Shown: positions 16,729 through 26,511, counted from the first letter of the stretch. The stretch: DNA of 54,250 nucleotides from an uncultured Clostridium sp. (GCA_902496665.1 CABVBU010000022.1:1-54250), one strand, 5' to 3'. Notes: generated by a model from the letters alone, not told the origin. Numbers and translations are program-made.

Positions 16729-18021
16729 ATGGAACAGTACATCATGAAGGGCGGAAATCCGCTTGTAGGAGAAGTAACTATAAGCGGCGCAAAAAATGCG
16801 GCTCTGGGAATTTTAGCGGCGGCGATCATGACCGATGACGACGTTGTGATCGATAATCTCCCGGATGTCAGCGATATCAATGCTCTTTTAGAGGCGATCA
16901 GCCATCTTGGAGCGAAGGTTGAGCGTATTGACCGCCATACTGTAAAGATCAATGCGGAAAATATCCACGCGGTGACTGTGGAAGATGAGCATATGAGAAA
17001 AATCCGCGCGTCATATTATTTTATCGGCGCGCTTCTTGGAAAATATAAGAGTGCGGAGGTTCCGCTTCCCGGCGGATGTACGATCGGAAGCCGTCCGATC
17101 GACCAGCACTTAAAGGGCTTCCGTGCACTGGGATCTGATGTAAAGATCGTCCGCGGTGCAGTTGTGGCCCACGCGATCGATCTTGTGGCAAGCCATATCT
17201 ATCTTGATGTGGTTTCTGTCGGCGCTACCATCAATATCATGATGGCCGCAACGATGGCGGAAGGTGAGACGATCCTTGAGAATGTGGCAAAAGAGCCGCA
17301 TGTCGTTGACGTCGCAAACTTCTTAAACAGTATGGGCGCAAACATTAAAGGTGCAGGTACGGATGTGATCCGTATCAAAGGTGTAAGACGTCTTCACGGA
17401 ACAAACTATTCGATCATCCCGGATCAGATCGAGGCCGGAACATTTATGTGTGCCGCAGCGATCACCCGCGGTGATATTACCGTAAAAAATGTGATCCCGA
17501 AGCATCTGGAGGCGATCTCCGCAAAGCTCACCGAGATGGGCTGTGAGGTCGTTGAGTTCGACGAGGAGATCCGCGTAGTCGGAAAACCGAGACAGCGTCA
17601 CATGAACTTTAAGACACTCCCATATCCGGGATTCCCGACCGACATGCAGCCTCAGATGACGGTGGCGCTTGCCCTGGCAGATGGGACAAGTGTTGTGACG
17701 GAGAGTATCTTTGAGAATCGCTTCAAATACGTGGATGAGCTTTCCCGCATGGGTGCGAATATCAAGGTGGAAGGCAGCGTTGCCATCGTTGACGGTGTCG
17801 GAAGCTTCACAGGGGCTCAGGTCGTTGCGCCGGATCTTCGCGCAGGCGCAGCTCTTGTGCTTGCAGGTCTTGCCGCAGACGGATACACGACCGTGGACGA
17901 GATCGGCTATGTAGAGCGCGGATACGAGAACTTCGAGGAAAAGCTTCGCTCCCTCGGCGCAGTGATCGAGCGTGTGGATTCCGAGAAGGAAGCGCAGAAA
18001 TTCAAACTGAGAGTTGGCTGA
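16729..18021 (+). CDS. murA: UDP-N-acetylglucosamine 1-carboxyvinyltransferase MurA
   Basis: MurA transfers enolpyruvate from phosphoenolpyruvate to UDP-N-acetylglucosamine, the first committed step of peptidoglycan synthesis in the cytoplasm. The 430-residue protein shows the N-terminal substrate loop with Lys and Asn (SGAKNAAL, residues 19-26) and the catalytic, fosfomycin-targeted cysteine at 117 (PGGCTIGSRPID). The length is normal. Firmicutes often carry two copies (MurA and MurZ); which one this is cannot be decided here. GAGGTGCGTA precedes the ATG, and a long perfect terminator follows. Confidence 0.97.
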   Translation: MEQYIMKGGNPLVGEVTISGAKNAALGILAAAIMTDDDVVIDNLPDVSDINALLEAISHLGAKVERIDRHTVKINAENIHAVTVEDEHMRKIRASYYFIGALLGKYKSAEVPLPGGCTIGSRPIDQHLKGFRALGSDVKIVRGAVVAHAIDLVASHIYLDVVSVGATINIMMAATMAEGETILENVAKEPHVVDVANFLNSMGANIKGAGTDVIRIKGVRRLHGTNYSIIPDQIEAGTFMCAAAITRGDITVKNVIPKHLEAISAKLTEMGCEVVEFDEEIRVVGKPRQRHMNFKTLPYPGFPTDMQPQMTVALALADGTSVVTESIFENRFKYVDELSRMGANIKVEGSVAIVDGVGSFTGAQVVAPDLRAGAALVLAGLAADGYTTVDEIGYVERGYENFEEKLRSLGAVIERVDSEKEAQKFKLRVG

Positions 18022-18032
18022 TAAGAATTTGA

Positions 18033-18095
18033 AAGCCCGAAAATCCTGAAATACCGGGAATTTTTCCCGATTTCCATGGATTTTCGGGCTTTTTT
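18033..18095 (+). terminator. Terminator of murA
   Basis: AAGCCCGAAAATCC (18033-18046) pairs perfectly over 14 bp with GGATTTTCGGGCTT (18078-18091), followed by T; a second small CGGGAA/TTCCCG hairpin sits in the loop. Confidence 0.95.
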
Positions 18096-18106
18096 GCGAT
18101 TGTCGC

Positions 18107-18135
18107 TTGACATTCCCGTATGAATCGTATAAGAT
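18107..18135 (+). promoter_or_regulatory. Promoter of the metK transcription unit
   Basis: TTGACA (18107-18112), 17-base spacer, TAAGAT (18130-18135). Transcription should start near 18142, upstream of the SAM aptamer. Confidence 0.8.
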
Positions 18136-18197
18136 ACAGTCCGTAGACCATTTTTCCGATGGTCCACAGCACAATAAACTTAAAAAAGTTCGCAATA

Positions 18198-18370
18198 TCC
18201 CTTATTCAGAGTGATGGAGGTACATAGGACCGGTGAAGTCACGGCAACCCCTGTTAATCGCAGACGCGAGAGGGCAGGAAGGTGCCAACCTGAGCGAGTA
18301 AATCGAGCAATAAGAGGATTTGACCACGTAAACCAGTCAAGTCCGCTTAGCATGAGCGGACTTTTGTTTT
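18198..18370 (+). promoter_or_regulatory. SAM-I (S-box) riboswitch with terminator
   Basis: The S-box core is present: CTTATTCAGAG-GATGGAGG at 18201-18220, the CCGGTGAAGTCACGGCAACC block at about 18230-18250, AGGTGCCAACCTGAGCGA near 18280-18298, and the closing AATAAGAGG at about 18309-18317, which pairs with the 5' strand. AAGTCCGCT (18339-18347) and AGCGGACTT (18355-18363) form the terminator with a TTTTGTTTT tail. High SAM should end transcription before metK, a classic S-box target. Confidence 0.95.
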
Positions 18371-18423
18371 GCCGTAACTGCGGGGCGCAGGTGCGGTTTC
18401 CCTACAACTTGAAAGGAGCTACA

Positions 18424-19611
18424 ATGGAAAAGAGATTATTTACTTCCGAGTCCGTAACTGAAGGACATCCGGACAAAATGTGCGACGCGATCTCCGACGC
18501 GATCCTCGATGCGTTAATGGAACAGGACCCGATGAGCCGTGTTGCATGTGAGACATGCACAACAACAGGTCTTGTTATGGTAATGGGCGAGATCACAACA
18601 AAGGCATATGTGGACATCCAGAAGATCGTCCGCGAGACGGTTCGTGAGATCGGCTACGACCGCGCAAAATATGGTTTCGACTGTGATACCTGCGGAGTTC
18701 TCACTGCGATCGACGAGCAGTCCAGTGATATCGCCATGGGTGTTGATAAGGCGCTTGAGGCGAAAGAGAACAACATGACAGACGATGAGCTGGACGCGAT
18801 CGGCGCCGGTGACCAGGGAATGATGTTCGGCTTTGCTACAAACGAGACACCGGAGTACATGCCGTATCCGATCGCTCTTGCACATAAGCTTGCAAGACGT
18901 CTCACCGAGGTCAGAAAGAACGGAACTCTTCCGTACCTGAGACCGGACGGAAAGACTCAGGTCACAGTTGAGTACGATGAGAACGGAAAGCCGTTCCGCC
19001 TTGACGCAGTCGTTCTTTCCACACAGCATGACGAGAATGTGACTCAGGAGCAGATCCATGAGGACATCAAGAAATATGTATTCGACGAGATCCTTCCGCA
19101 GGAGATGGTAGATGAGCACACCAAGTTCTTCATCAACCCGACTGGCCGCTTTGTAATCGGCGGACCGCACGGAGACAGCGGACTGACCGGAAGAAAGATC
19201 ATCGTTGACACCTACGGCGGATACGCCCGTCACGGCGGTGGAGCTTTCTCTGGAAAGGACTGCACAAAGGTAGACCGTTCCGCAGCATACGCAGCGCGTT
19301 ACGTTGCAAAGAACATCGTAGCGGCTGGACTTGCTGACCAGTGTGAGATCCAGCTCTCCTACGCCATCGGTGTTGCTCATCCGACCTCCATCATGGTTGA
19401 GACAGAGGGAACCGGAAAGGTATCCGACGAGAAGTTAGTCGAGATCATCCGCGAGAACTTTGATCTTCGTCCGGCAGGAATCATCAAGATGCTTGATCTC
19501 CGCCGTCCGATCTACAAGCAGACCGCAGCATACGGCCACTTCGGAAGAACAGATATCGATCTTCCGTGGGAGAAGCTTGACAAGGTTGAGGATTTAAAGA
19601 AGTATCTGTAA
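18424..19611 (+). CDS. metK: S-adenosylmethionine synthetase
   Basis: MetK makes S-adenosylmethionine from methionine and ATP in the cytoplasm. The 395-residue protein starts with the conserved LFTSESVTEGHPDK, has GAGDQG near residue 117 (DAIGAGDQGMMFG), and the GGGAFSGKD segment near residue 270 that binds phosphate. I chose ATG 18424, preceded by GAAAGGAGC, rather than the longer open frame that crosses the riboswitch. The S-box leader makes it repressible by its own product. It is followed by a copy of repeat family A that supplies a terminator. Confidence 0.98.
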   Translation: MEKRLFTSESVTEGHPDKMCDAISDAILDALMEQDPMSRVACETCTTTGLVMVMGEITTKAYVDIQKIVRETVREIGYDRAKYGFDCDTCGVLTAIDEQSSDIAMGVDKALEAKENNMTDDELDAIGAGDQGMMFGFATNETPEYMPYPIALAHKLARRLTEVRKNGTLPYLRPDGKTQVTVEYDENGKPFRLDAVVLSTQHDENVTQEQIHEDIKKYVFDEILPQEMVDEHTKFFINPTGRFVIGGPHGDSGLTGRKIIVDTYGGYARHGGGAFSGKDCTKVDRSAAYAARYVAKNIVAAGLADQCEIQLSYAIGVAHPTSIMVETEGTGKVSDEKLVEIIRENFDLRPAGIIKMLDLRRPIYKQTAAYGHFGRTDIDLPWEKLDKVEDLKKYL

Positions 19612-19969
19612 TAGAGAAAAAGAATAGAACGATCATGGATGTTCAGGGAACAGAAATGGTCGGAAAGCAGCTGCGGCGCAGTTTCCGGAAAGGTCAGGAA
19701 GCTGCGCCGCTATTATGTAACAGGAATTCCCTGTTACATAAAAAGGCACTGACGTGCCAAAGATGCGCACTCGCGCGAAGATGTAGACTGTCGTAAGCGA
19801 CCGCGCGAGGCGCGAGAATGTGCCAAGGCACATTCTTTTTTAGAATACTTTTATAAATTACACACAAGAGTTGTGTTATACTTATCATATGCTGTTGGGG
19901 TCAAAGGATTTTTTGACCACTCATCTCAGACTGCCGGACAAAAAATAAGAAGGGGGCGCGCAGCCGCTC
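19612..19969 (+). other. Intergenic region between metK and the sensor kinase gene
   Basis: This 358-base gap contains a loose CTGCGGCGCAG / GCTGCGCCGC inverted repeat (about 19670-19710), family A copy 2 (19716-19841), and a perfect ACACAA-GAG-TTGTGT palindrome (19862-19876) just ahead of a TATACT -10-like hexamer (19877-19882). The palindrome could be an operator for the kinase-regulator pair. No small gene is supported. Confidence 0.55.
19716..19841 (+). repeat. Dispersed structured repeat family A, copy 2
   Basis: Its left palindrome is perfect (ATGTAACAGG / CCTGTTACAT around AATTC), and the body matches the copy at 321-456 with about five differences in 117 bases. Two differences restore the GGCAC/GTGCC hairpin and one keeps a G-U pair in GTCGT/GCGAC, so the RNA fold is preserved. 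It ends in GAATGTGCC/GGCACATTC (19816-19835) plus six T, which can terminate metK. Confidence 0.85.
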
Positions 19970-21457
19970 ATGAAAATACGTACAAAATTACTTATCACAT
20001 TTCTGACGATCACTGTGGTACCGATCTTTTTGATCTATATCTCGATTTTAGGACTCAGTTCCTATCAGAACCGGGTATTCCGGGAGACCTATGACGTTGG
20101 TCAGGTGGATCTCTCTGCGGGCGCGTCGATCCGGGTATTCAGCCACCTGACTGAGAGCATTCAGAGGGAGATCGAAGAAAAGATTGGGAAGAATCCGGAG
20201 ATTTTCACGGACCAGTCGTATCTGAGCGACCTGAATGCCCGGATGACTGAAAAACACTCCTTTCTGATGGTGATGAAGGACGGAAAACTGATTTATATAG
20301 GAAACGACGAGGCAGCATCAAGCCTGGAGCGGGAGATATCGGACTATGCGGAGATCAATGACTCTGATTCCTGGGGCAATTATCTGGATAAAAATACGGA
20401 ACATCTGATCAAACAGAGAGAATTTGATCTGGCAGATGGAAGCCGGATCGCGGTCTACCTTGTGACAAACGTTGTGGACGTGATCCCGGAGGTAAAATCC
20501 CTGGTTACAGAGATGTTCTTCAGCAGTGTGCTGATTCTCTTTATCACCGGCGGTATGCTGACGGCCTGGGTCTACCGGTCGATCTTGTGGCCGATCGGAA
20601 AGCTTCAGGAGGCAACGAAACAGATCCGCGACGGAAATCTGGATTTCACTCTCGATGTGGAGGACGATGACGAAATCGGACAGCTCTGCCAGAATTTCGA
20701 GGAAATGAGGATCCGTCTGAAAGAATCGACGGAAGAAAAGATCCAGTATGATAAGGAAAGCAAGGAGCTGATTAGCAATATCTCCCACGACTTAAAGACC
20801 CCGATCACCGCCATCAAAGGCTACGCGGAAGGTCTGATGGAGGGCGTTGCGTCCTCGCCGGAGAAGCGGGATAAATATATCCGGACGATCTACAACAAGG
20901 CGAACGATATGGACCGCCTGATCAACGAGCTGACCTTCTACTCAAAGATCGACACAAATAAGATCCCGTATACCTTCTCGAAGATCAATGTGGCAAACTA
21001 CTTCCGCGACTGCGTGGAGGAAGTGGGACTGGAGCTGGAAGCGCGTGGAATCGAGCTTGGCTATTTTAATTTTGTGGATGAGGACGTGATGGTGATCGCC
21101 GACGCGGAGCAGATGAAGCGCGTCATCAACAACATCATCGGAAATTCCTTAAAATACATGGATAAAAAGAATGGGATCATCAATATCCGGATCCTGGATG
21201 TAGGTGACTTTGTTCAGGTGGAGATCGAGGACAACGGAAAAGGCATCGGACAGAAAGAACTTCCGTATATTTTCGACCGTTTCTACCGGACGGATTCCTC
21301 GAGAAATTCCAGTAAAGGCGGAAGCGGCATCGGTCTTTCCATCGTAAAGAAGATCATTGAGGACCACGGCGGAAAGATCTGGGCCACCAGCAAGCTGGGA
21401 ATCGGAACAGAGATCCACTTTGTCCTCAGAAAGATCGCGGGGGACGCGCAGCAGTAA
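19970..21457 (+). CDS. Membrane sensor histidine kinase
   Basis: This 495-residue two-component sensor has two membrane segments, about residues 9-30 and 183-207, bounding an extracytoplasmic sensor region of about 150 residues. A HAMP linker (WPIGKLQEATKQIRDG and DDDEIGQL) follows, then the HisKA box with the phosphoacceptor His at about 273 (ISHDLKTPI), and the ATPase domain with N box (NNIIGNSLKY), G1 (DNGKGI) and G2 (GGSGIGLSIV). It phosphorylates the OmpR-type regulator encoded 96 bases downstream. The signal is unknown. The AGAAGGGGG ribosome binding site is unusually far (about 14 bases) from the ATG. Confidence 0.93.
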   Translation: MKIRTKLLITFLTITVVPIFLIYISILGLSSYQNRVFRETYDVGQVDLSAGASIRVFSHLTESIQREIEEKIGKNPEIFTDQSYLSDLNARMTEKHSFLMVMKDGKLIYIGNDEAASSLEREISDYAEINDSDSWGNYLDKNTEHLIKQREFDLADGSRIAVYLVTNVVDVIPEVKSLVTEMFFSSVLILFITGGMLTAWVYRSILWPIGKLQEATKQIRDGNLDFTLDVEDDDEIGQLCQNFEEMRIRLKESTEEKIQYDKESKELISNISHDLKTPITAIKGYAEGLMEGVASSPEKRDKYIRTIYNKANDMDRLINELTFYSKIDTNKIPYTFSKINVANYFRDCVEEVGLELEARGIELGYFNFVDEDVMVIADAEQMKRVINNIIGNSLKYMDKKNGIINIRILDVGDFVQVEIEDNGKGIGQKELPYIFDRFYRTDSSRNSSKGGSGIGLSIVKKIIEDHGGKIWATSKLGIGTEIHFVLRKIAGDAQQ

Positions 21458-21553
21458 AGTGAGAGATATTAACGAAGCGCGGATGTGCGGATGAAACATT
21501 AGAGAATACAATACGGGTCGTAATACCTAAGACCCATAACAGGAGGAATATAT

Positions 21554-22243
21554 ATGAGCAAAATTCTGATCGTAGAAGATGAGGAGAGTATTGCAGAACT
21601 CGAAAAGGATTATCTGGAACTGTCCGGTTTCGAGGTTGAAATAGAAAATGACGGAGAAGCCGGTTTAAAGCGGGCGATTTCGGAGGAGTTCGACCTCTTT
21701 ATCCTGGATCTTATGCTGCCGGGAGTGGACGGATTTGAGATCTGTAAGAAGATACGCGAGACGAAAAATACACCGGTGATCATGATCTCCGCGAAGAAAG
21801 ACGATATCGATAAGATCCGCGGCCTTGGTCTCGGTGCCGACGACTATATTACGAAGCCGTTCAGCCCGAGCGAGATGGTGGCGAGAGTCAAAGCCCACCT
21901 GTCCCGCTACGAGAGACTCATTGGAAGCGGAACCCCGGCGAACGATATTATTGAGATCCGCGGCTTAAAGATCGATAAGACAGCCCGCCGCGTCTATGTA
22001 AATGGCGAGGAGAAGAACTTTACGACGAAGGAATTTGACCTTCTGGCGTTCTTAGCCCAGAACCCGAACCACGTCTTCACGAAGGAAGAACTGTTTTCCA
22101 AGATCTGGGACATGGAATCCATCGGTGATATTGCGACCGTTACGGTCCACATCAAGAAGATCCGTGAGAAGATCGAGATGAATACCGCGAAGCCCCAGTA
22201 CATCGAGACGATCTGGGGTGTCGGATACCGGTTTAAGGTATAA
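21554..22243 (+). CDS. OmpR/PhoB-family response regulator
   Basis: This 229-residue regulator has a receiver domain with acidic pocket (EDEE at 8-11), phosphoacceptor Asp at 52 (FILDLMLPG), the conserved Lys in YITKPF near 104, and a C-terminal winged helix of the OmpR type (FTTKEFDLLAFLAQNP and TVTVHIKKIREKIE). It pairs with the sensor kinase upstream; the kinase-first order is less common. AGGAGG precedes the ATG. Only 18 bases separate it from the NagD-like phosphatase gene, so the three are likely co-transcribed. Its targets are not evident. Confidence 0.95.
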   Translation: MSKILIVEDEESIAELEKDYLELSGFEVEIENDGEAGLKRAISEEFDLFILDLMLPGVDGFEICKKIRETKNTPVIMISAKKDDIDKIRGLGLGADDYITKPFSPSEMVARVKAHLSRYERLIGSGTPANDIIEIRGLKIDKTARRVYVNGEEKNFTTKEFDLLAFLAQNPNHVFTKEELFSKIWDMESIGDIATVTVHIKKIREKIEMNTAKPQYIETIWGVGYRFKV

Positions 22244-22261
22244 GGCGGGGAGAAAAGAAAG

Positions 22262-23068
22262 ATGGACAGAAAGAACCTTTTGGAGGAGACAGAGCTTTTC
22301 GTCCTGGATATGGACGGAACCTTTTATCTGGACACGCAGATCCTGGACGGATCCTTGGAATTTTTAAGACAGGTGGAACGTCTCGGAAAGCGGTATGTAT
22401 TTTTTACAAATAATTCCTCGAAATCTCCGAGGACCTATATCGATAAACTGGCAAAAATGGACTGCCATATCCGCCGGGATCAGATCATTACATCCGGCGA
22501 TGTGATGATCGAATATCTGAAAATGTATTATCCGGGAAAAATGGTTTACTTAGTGGGAACCCCGGATCTGGAGGAAAATTTCCGGGAGAACGGTATTCTC
22601 CTCACAAAGGATATGCCGGATGTTGTGGTCATCGGATTTGATATGACGCTGACTTACGAGAAGTTAGAGAGGGCCTGTACCTATATCCGGAGCGGGGCAG
22701 TATTCCTGGCAACACATCTGGATATCAACTGTCCGACGCGGGATGGATTTATCCCGGATTGTGGTGCTATGTGCGCGGCAATCTCACTGTCTACGGGAAA
22801 GCAGCCGAAGTATGTGGGAAAACCATTTAAGGAAACTGTGGATATGGTGCTGACGCTCACGGGAAGCGAGCGGGAGAAGATATCCTTTGTGGGAGACCGT
22901 CTCTATACCGATGTGAAGACCGGCGTGGCAAATGGAGCCCACGGGATCCTGGTGCTCTCCGGGGAGACGAAGCTTGGGGATCTGGAGAACGCTGACACGG
23001 TGCCGGATGCTGTGTTTACAGGATTAAAAGAGATGGCGGAAATTATGGCAGAGATGCCGGAAAAATAG
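22262..23068 (+). CDS. HAD-superfamily subclass IIA phosphatase (NagD-like)
   Basis: This 268-residue protein is a haloacid-dehalogenase-type phosphatase. The nucleophile motif FVLDMDGTF stands at residues 14-22, motif II is FFTNNSSKSP near 60, and motif IV is SFVGDRLYTDV near 218, all typical of the NagD/p-nitrophenyl phosphatase branch with a C2b cap. Such enzymes hydrolyse nucleotides or sugar phosphates, and the true substrate is usually unknown. It follows the response regulator by 18 bases and is probably in the same operon. A weak hairpin (AGGCACA / TGTGCCT near 23089-23117) follows. Confidence 0.9.
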   Translation: MDRKNLLEETELFVLDMDGTFYLDTQILDGSLEFLRQVERLGKRYVFFTNNSSKSPRTYIDKLAKMDCHIRRDQIITSGDVMIEYLKMYYPGKMVYLVGTPDLEENFRENGILLTKDMPDVVVIGFDMTLTYEKLERACTYIRSGAVFLATHLDINCPTRDGFIPDCGAMCAAISLSTGKQPKYVGKPFKETVDMVLTLTGSEREKISFVGDRLYTDVKTGVANGAHGILVLSGETKLGDLENADTVPDAVFTGLKEMAEIMAEMPEK

Positions 23069-23172
23069 AAAACGAAAGCTAAGAGTAATAGGCACATCCT
23101 GATGGGGTGTGCCTTTGCTGCTGGGAGAAAAATCCTGATAAAGTGTTACAGAGAACATACGGTTGTTTACGC

Positions 23173-23201
23173 TTGACATTCAGCGGATATAAGTTTAAAC
23201 T
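23173..23201 (+). promoter_or_regulatory. Promoter of the MFS transporter gene
   Basis: TTGACA (23173-23178), 17-base spacer, TAAACT (23196-23201), about 120 bases before the ATG. Confidence 0.7.
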
Positions 23202-23323
23202 TGAATTATGTGAATTTTCTGCAAAAATAAAATAAAATGCGAAAATAACGAAACTGTTTCAGCAGGATGTGAAGAATGACAGAAGTCTGGAACTGAAAAT
23301 CAAGACAAAGGAAGACACCGCCT

Positions 23324-24517
23324 ATGAAGTACAAATTAAGATTTGCTGCCTTTTTCACTGCCATGATCGTATTTAACCTGGCAGCCAACTTTGCCCACCC
23401 GGTCACACCGACGGTGATCCAGGAGCTGCACCTCCACGACTACATGTTTGGAGTGGCGTTAGCAGTTATGCTGATCACAAACTTCCTGTTATCGCCGTTC
23501 TGGGGTAAGATCAATAACTATATTTCTTCAAGACTTTCCTTATTGATCTGCTGTCTGGGATACGGCGTGGCCCAGGTATGGTTTGCCTACGCTACGACGG
23601 AACTCATGATCATTCTCGCGAGAATGTTCGCGGGACTCTTCACCGGCGGTATCTTTGTAAGCTTCCTGACCTATATCGTAAACAAGGCAAACCCGGAAGA
23701 CCAGGGTAAATACCTGACATACAGCGCAACGATCAAGAGCGTGGCCAGCGCTTTCGGCTACATGATCGGCGGATTTTTAGGCGAGTTTTCCGTGCGTCTG
23801 GCGTTCTTAGTCCAGGCGGGAACCCTGATCGCGGTGGCAATTGCTTTCTTCCTTATCTGTGAACCGGACAGCACGGCGGATTTAAAGGATATTCCGGCAA
23901 AACAGCTCATGAAAGAAGCGAACCCGTTCCAGGCCTTCATCGACAGCAGGAACTTCATGTGCATGGCTTTCGTGTTCCTGTTTGCGATCAACATCTTTAT
24001 CAACTTCGGAAATACCGGTTTCGACCAGGCCTTTAACTACTACTTAAAGGCACAGCTGGGCCTGACTTCCTCCTACAACGGAATCATCAAGGCGGGCGTC
24101 GGTTTCGTATCCTTTATCGCGAACATGAGCCTCTGCATCTGGATCATCAAGAAGACGAACGTCAAAAAGTCCATGGTGGTTCTCACAACGTTCTGTGCAC
24201 TGGCTTCCATCGGAACATTGATCTCCGTGAAGATCGGAATCTTCATCCTGTTTAGTATCCTCGTTTACGCTGGCTACTCCGTCAGCGTCCCGGTTCTCCA
24301 GAACATGGTGGCAGACCAGGCATCGCCGGAGCAGAAGAACCTCGTCATGGGATTCTTCAACGCGACCCAGTCCCTGGGAAGTATTGCGGGTTCCCTGACA
24401 GCGGGATTTATCTACTCTGTGAATGCGAAGCTTCCGTTTGCCTGCACCTTCGTGATCTACTCGGTGGGCGTTGCGGCGGCGTTTGGATATCTGTGCTACC
24501 ACAAAAAAGAGGCTTGA
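23324..24517 (+). CDS. Major facilitator superfamily transporter
   Basis: This 397-residue membrane protein has about twelve hydrophobic segments in two halves joined by a hydrophilic loop near residues 185-215, the MFS layout. The loop between segments 2 and 3 shows a degenerate motif A (FWGKINNYISSRLSLL). A drug-exporter branch is likely because of the 12-helix size and motif placement, but the substrate cannot be read. GGAAGACACC is a modest ribosome binding site. The gene is a single transcription unit between its own promoter and a strong terminator. Confidence 0.87.
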   Translation: MKYKLRFAAFFTAMIVFNLAANFAHPVTPTVIQELHLHDYMFGVALAVMLITNFLLSPFWGKINNYISSRLSLLICCLGYGVAQVWFAYATTELMIILARMFAGLFTGGIFVSFLTYIVNKANPEDQGKYLTYSATIKSVASAFGYMIGGFLGEFSVRLAFLVQAGTLIAVAIAFFLICEPDSTADLKDIPAKQLMKEANPFQAFIDSRNFMCMAFVFLFAINIFINFGNTGFDQAFNYYLKAQLGLTSSYNGIIKAGVGFVSFIANMSLCIWIIKKTNVKKSMVVLTTFCALASIGTLISVKIGIFILFSILVYAGYSVSVPVLQNMVADQASPEQKNLVMGFFNATQSLGSIAGSLTAGFIYSVNAKLPFACTFVIYSVGVAAAFGYLCYHKKEA

Positions 24518-24542
24518 TACTGGTTTAAACGAACATACACCC

Positions 24543-24588
24543 CGGAAGGGCGTGGTACTTAAAAAAGTACCTGCCCTTCCGTTTTTTT
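24543..24588 (+). terminator. Terminator of the MFS gene
   Basis: CGGAAGGGC and GGTACTT on the left arm pair with AAGTACC and GCCCTTCCG on the right, with one small internal loop, followed by seven T. Confidence 0.95.
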
Positions 24589-24600
24589 AGACATCGTCGC

Positions 24601-24629
24601 TTGACTTTTTCTTCCCTATGTTATAAGAT
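24601..24629 (+). promoter_or_regulatory. Promoter of the DEAD-box helicase gene
   Basis: TTGACT (24601-24606), 17-base spacer, TAAGAT (24624-24629). The leader of about 155 bases to the ATG is long, as in cold-inducible helicase genes, but I see no decisive cold-shock box. Confidence 0.7.
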
Positions 24630-24790
24630 ATTTTACATTTGCACCCTGTATGGCTTGAAATATTAATGAGCCGTCAGTATTGTATATAGAATTCTGTGAC
24701 CGGTATAGAGATCTGGGAGTCCGTAGGAGTCGTCAAATGAATGTATCCTGGCATGGAATCGTTATGCAGAAAACATAGAAAGGATATTGA

Positions 24791-26473
24791 ATGGAAACAA
24801 TCAGATTTGACGAACTTAATTTAGACCCGCGGATCCTCCGCGCAGTTACAGATATGGGATTTGAGGCGGCGTCCCCGATCCAGGCTCAGGCGATCCCGGT
24901 TGAAATGGAAGGCCATGACATGATCGGCCAGGCGCAGACCGGAACCGGTAAGACCGCAGCTTTCGGAATTCCGCTTCTCATGAAGATGGACCCGGAAAAC
25001 AGAAAGACACAGGCAATGATCCTCTGCCCGACGAGAGAACTTGCGATCCAGGTAGCGGAAGAGCTTCGCCGCCTTGCGAAATACATGTCCGGAATCAAGA
25101 TCCTCCCGGTCTACGGCGGACAGGAGATCGTAAAACAGATCCGCTCCTTAAAGGGCGGTGTCCAGATCATCGTTGGAACCCCGGGACGTGTGATGGATCA
25201 TATGAGAAGAAAGACGATCCGCACCGACGCGATCCACACGGTGGTTCTCGATGAGGCGGACGAGATGCTGAACATGGGATTCCTCGAGGACATGGAGACG
25301 ATCCTCGGCGAGCTTCCTGAGGAGCGCCAGACCGTAATGTTCTCCGCGACAATGCCTCACGCCATCGCCCAGATCGCCCAGAAGTTCCAGAAGGACCCGA
25401 AGATGGTTCAGGTCGTAAAGAAGGAACTGACGGTTCCGAAGGTGACCCAGTATTATTATGAAGTAAAACCGAGAAATAAAGTGGAAGTTATGTGCCGTCT
25501 GCTGGACCTCTATTCCCCGAAGCTCTCCGTTGCGTTCTGCAACACGAAAAAGCAGGTGGATGAGCTGGTGCAGGCACTCCAGGGCCGCGGATACTTTGCG
25601 GAAGGTCTTCACGGAGACTTAAAGCAGGAGCAGCGTGACCGTGTAATGGGAAGCTTCCGAAATGGCGCTACCGAGATCCTTGTTGCGACGGACGTTGCGG
25701 CGAGAGGTATCGACGTTGACGATGTGGAAGCCGTATTCAACTACGATATTCCGCAGGATGACGAGTACTATGTACACCGTATCGGACGTACCGGACGTGC
25801 CGGAAGAGAAGGACGCGCCTTCAGCCTTGCGGTGGGAAGCGAGGTCTACAAGCTCCGCGACATCCAGAGATTCTGCAAGACAAAGATCGTTCCGCAGCCG
25901 ATCCCGTCCTTAGATGATGTGACTGCGATCAAGGCGGAGAAGATCCTGGATGATGTTCAGCAGCATATCGGAGACGACAGCAATTTAGAGCGCATGACAG
26001 ATATTATCGAGAAGCGTCTTCTTGCTGAGGATTACACTTCCTTAGAGCTTGCGGCAGCGTTCCTGAAGATGGCCATGGGCGACGATTACGAGGATATCGC
26101 GGATGAGGGAAGACCGCTCCGTGACCTTGACGATCTCGACCGACGCGGCGGAAGAAATGATCGCGGAAGAAACGGACGCAGACGCCAGAGAGGCGATGAC
26201 GAGGAGTACGTGGACAGAAAGAACGCCAGAGGCGGCATGACAAGACTGTTCATCAACCTCGGAAAGAACCAGAACGTGAAGCCGGGCGATATCTTAGGAG
26301 CCATCGCCGGTGAATCCGGAATCCCGGGCCGTCTCGTTGGAAGTATCGATATGTATGACAAATATACCTTCGTGGAAGTTCCGAAGGAACAGGCCGATAT
26401 CGTTATGGACGCAATGAACCATGTGAAGATCAAAGGTAAGAGCGTGCATGTGGAGAAGGCGAACCGGAGATAA
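24791..26473 (+). CDS. DEAD-box ATP-dependent RNA helicase (DeaD/CshA type)
   Basis: This 560-residue RNA helicase unwinds structured RNA in ribosome assembly or mRNA decay. In order it shows the Q motif (AASPIQAQAIP), Walker A (AQTGTGKTAAF, near 47-57), DEAD (near 155), SAT, ARGIDV and HRIGRTGRAGREG. An Arg/Asp-rich linker (about 440-475: DRRGGRNDRGRNGRR) leads to a C-terminal DbpA-type RNA-binding domain (TRLFINLGKNQNVKPGDILG to the end), which in relatives binds rRNA. It is a single gene with a long leader and a bidirectional terminator shared with the polyamine operon. Confidence 0.95.
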   Translation: METIRFDELNLDPRILRAVTDMGFEAASPIQAQAIPVEMEGHDMIGQAQTGTGKTAAFGIPLLMKMDPENRKTQAMILCPTRELAIQVAEELRRLAKYMSGIKILPVYGGQEIVKQIRSLKGGVQIIVGTPGRVMDHMRRKTIRTDAIHTVVLDEADEMLNMGFLEDMETILGELPEERQTVMFSATMPHAIAQIAQKFQKDPKMVQVVKKELTVPKVTQYYYEVKPRNKVEVMCRLLDLYSPKLSVAFCNTKKQVDELVQALQGRGYFAEGLHGDLKQEQRDRVMGSFRNGATEILVATDVAARGIDVDDVEAVFNYDIPQDDEYYVHRIGRTGRAGREGRAFSLAVGSEVYKLRDIQRFCKTKIVPQPIPSLDDVTAIKAEKILDDVQQHIGDDSNLERMTDIIEKRLLAEDYTSLELAAAFLKMAMGDDYEDIADEGRPLRDLDDLDRRGGRNDRGRNGRRRQRGDDEEYVDRKNARGGMTRLFINLGKNQNVKPGDILGAIAGESGIPGRLVGSIDMYDKYTFVEVPKEQADIVMDAMNHVKIKGKSVHVEKANRR

Positions 26474-26511
26474 GGGCAGGATTGCTGTAAAAGATGGAAC
26501 TATAGAAAACA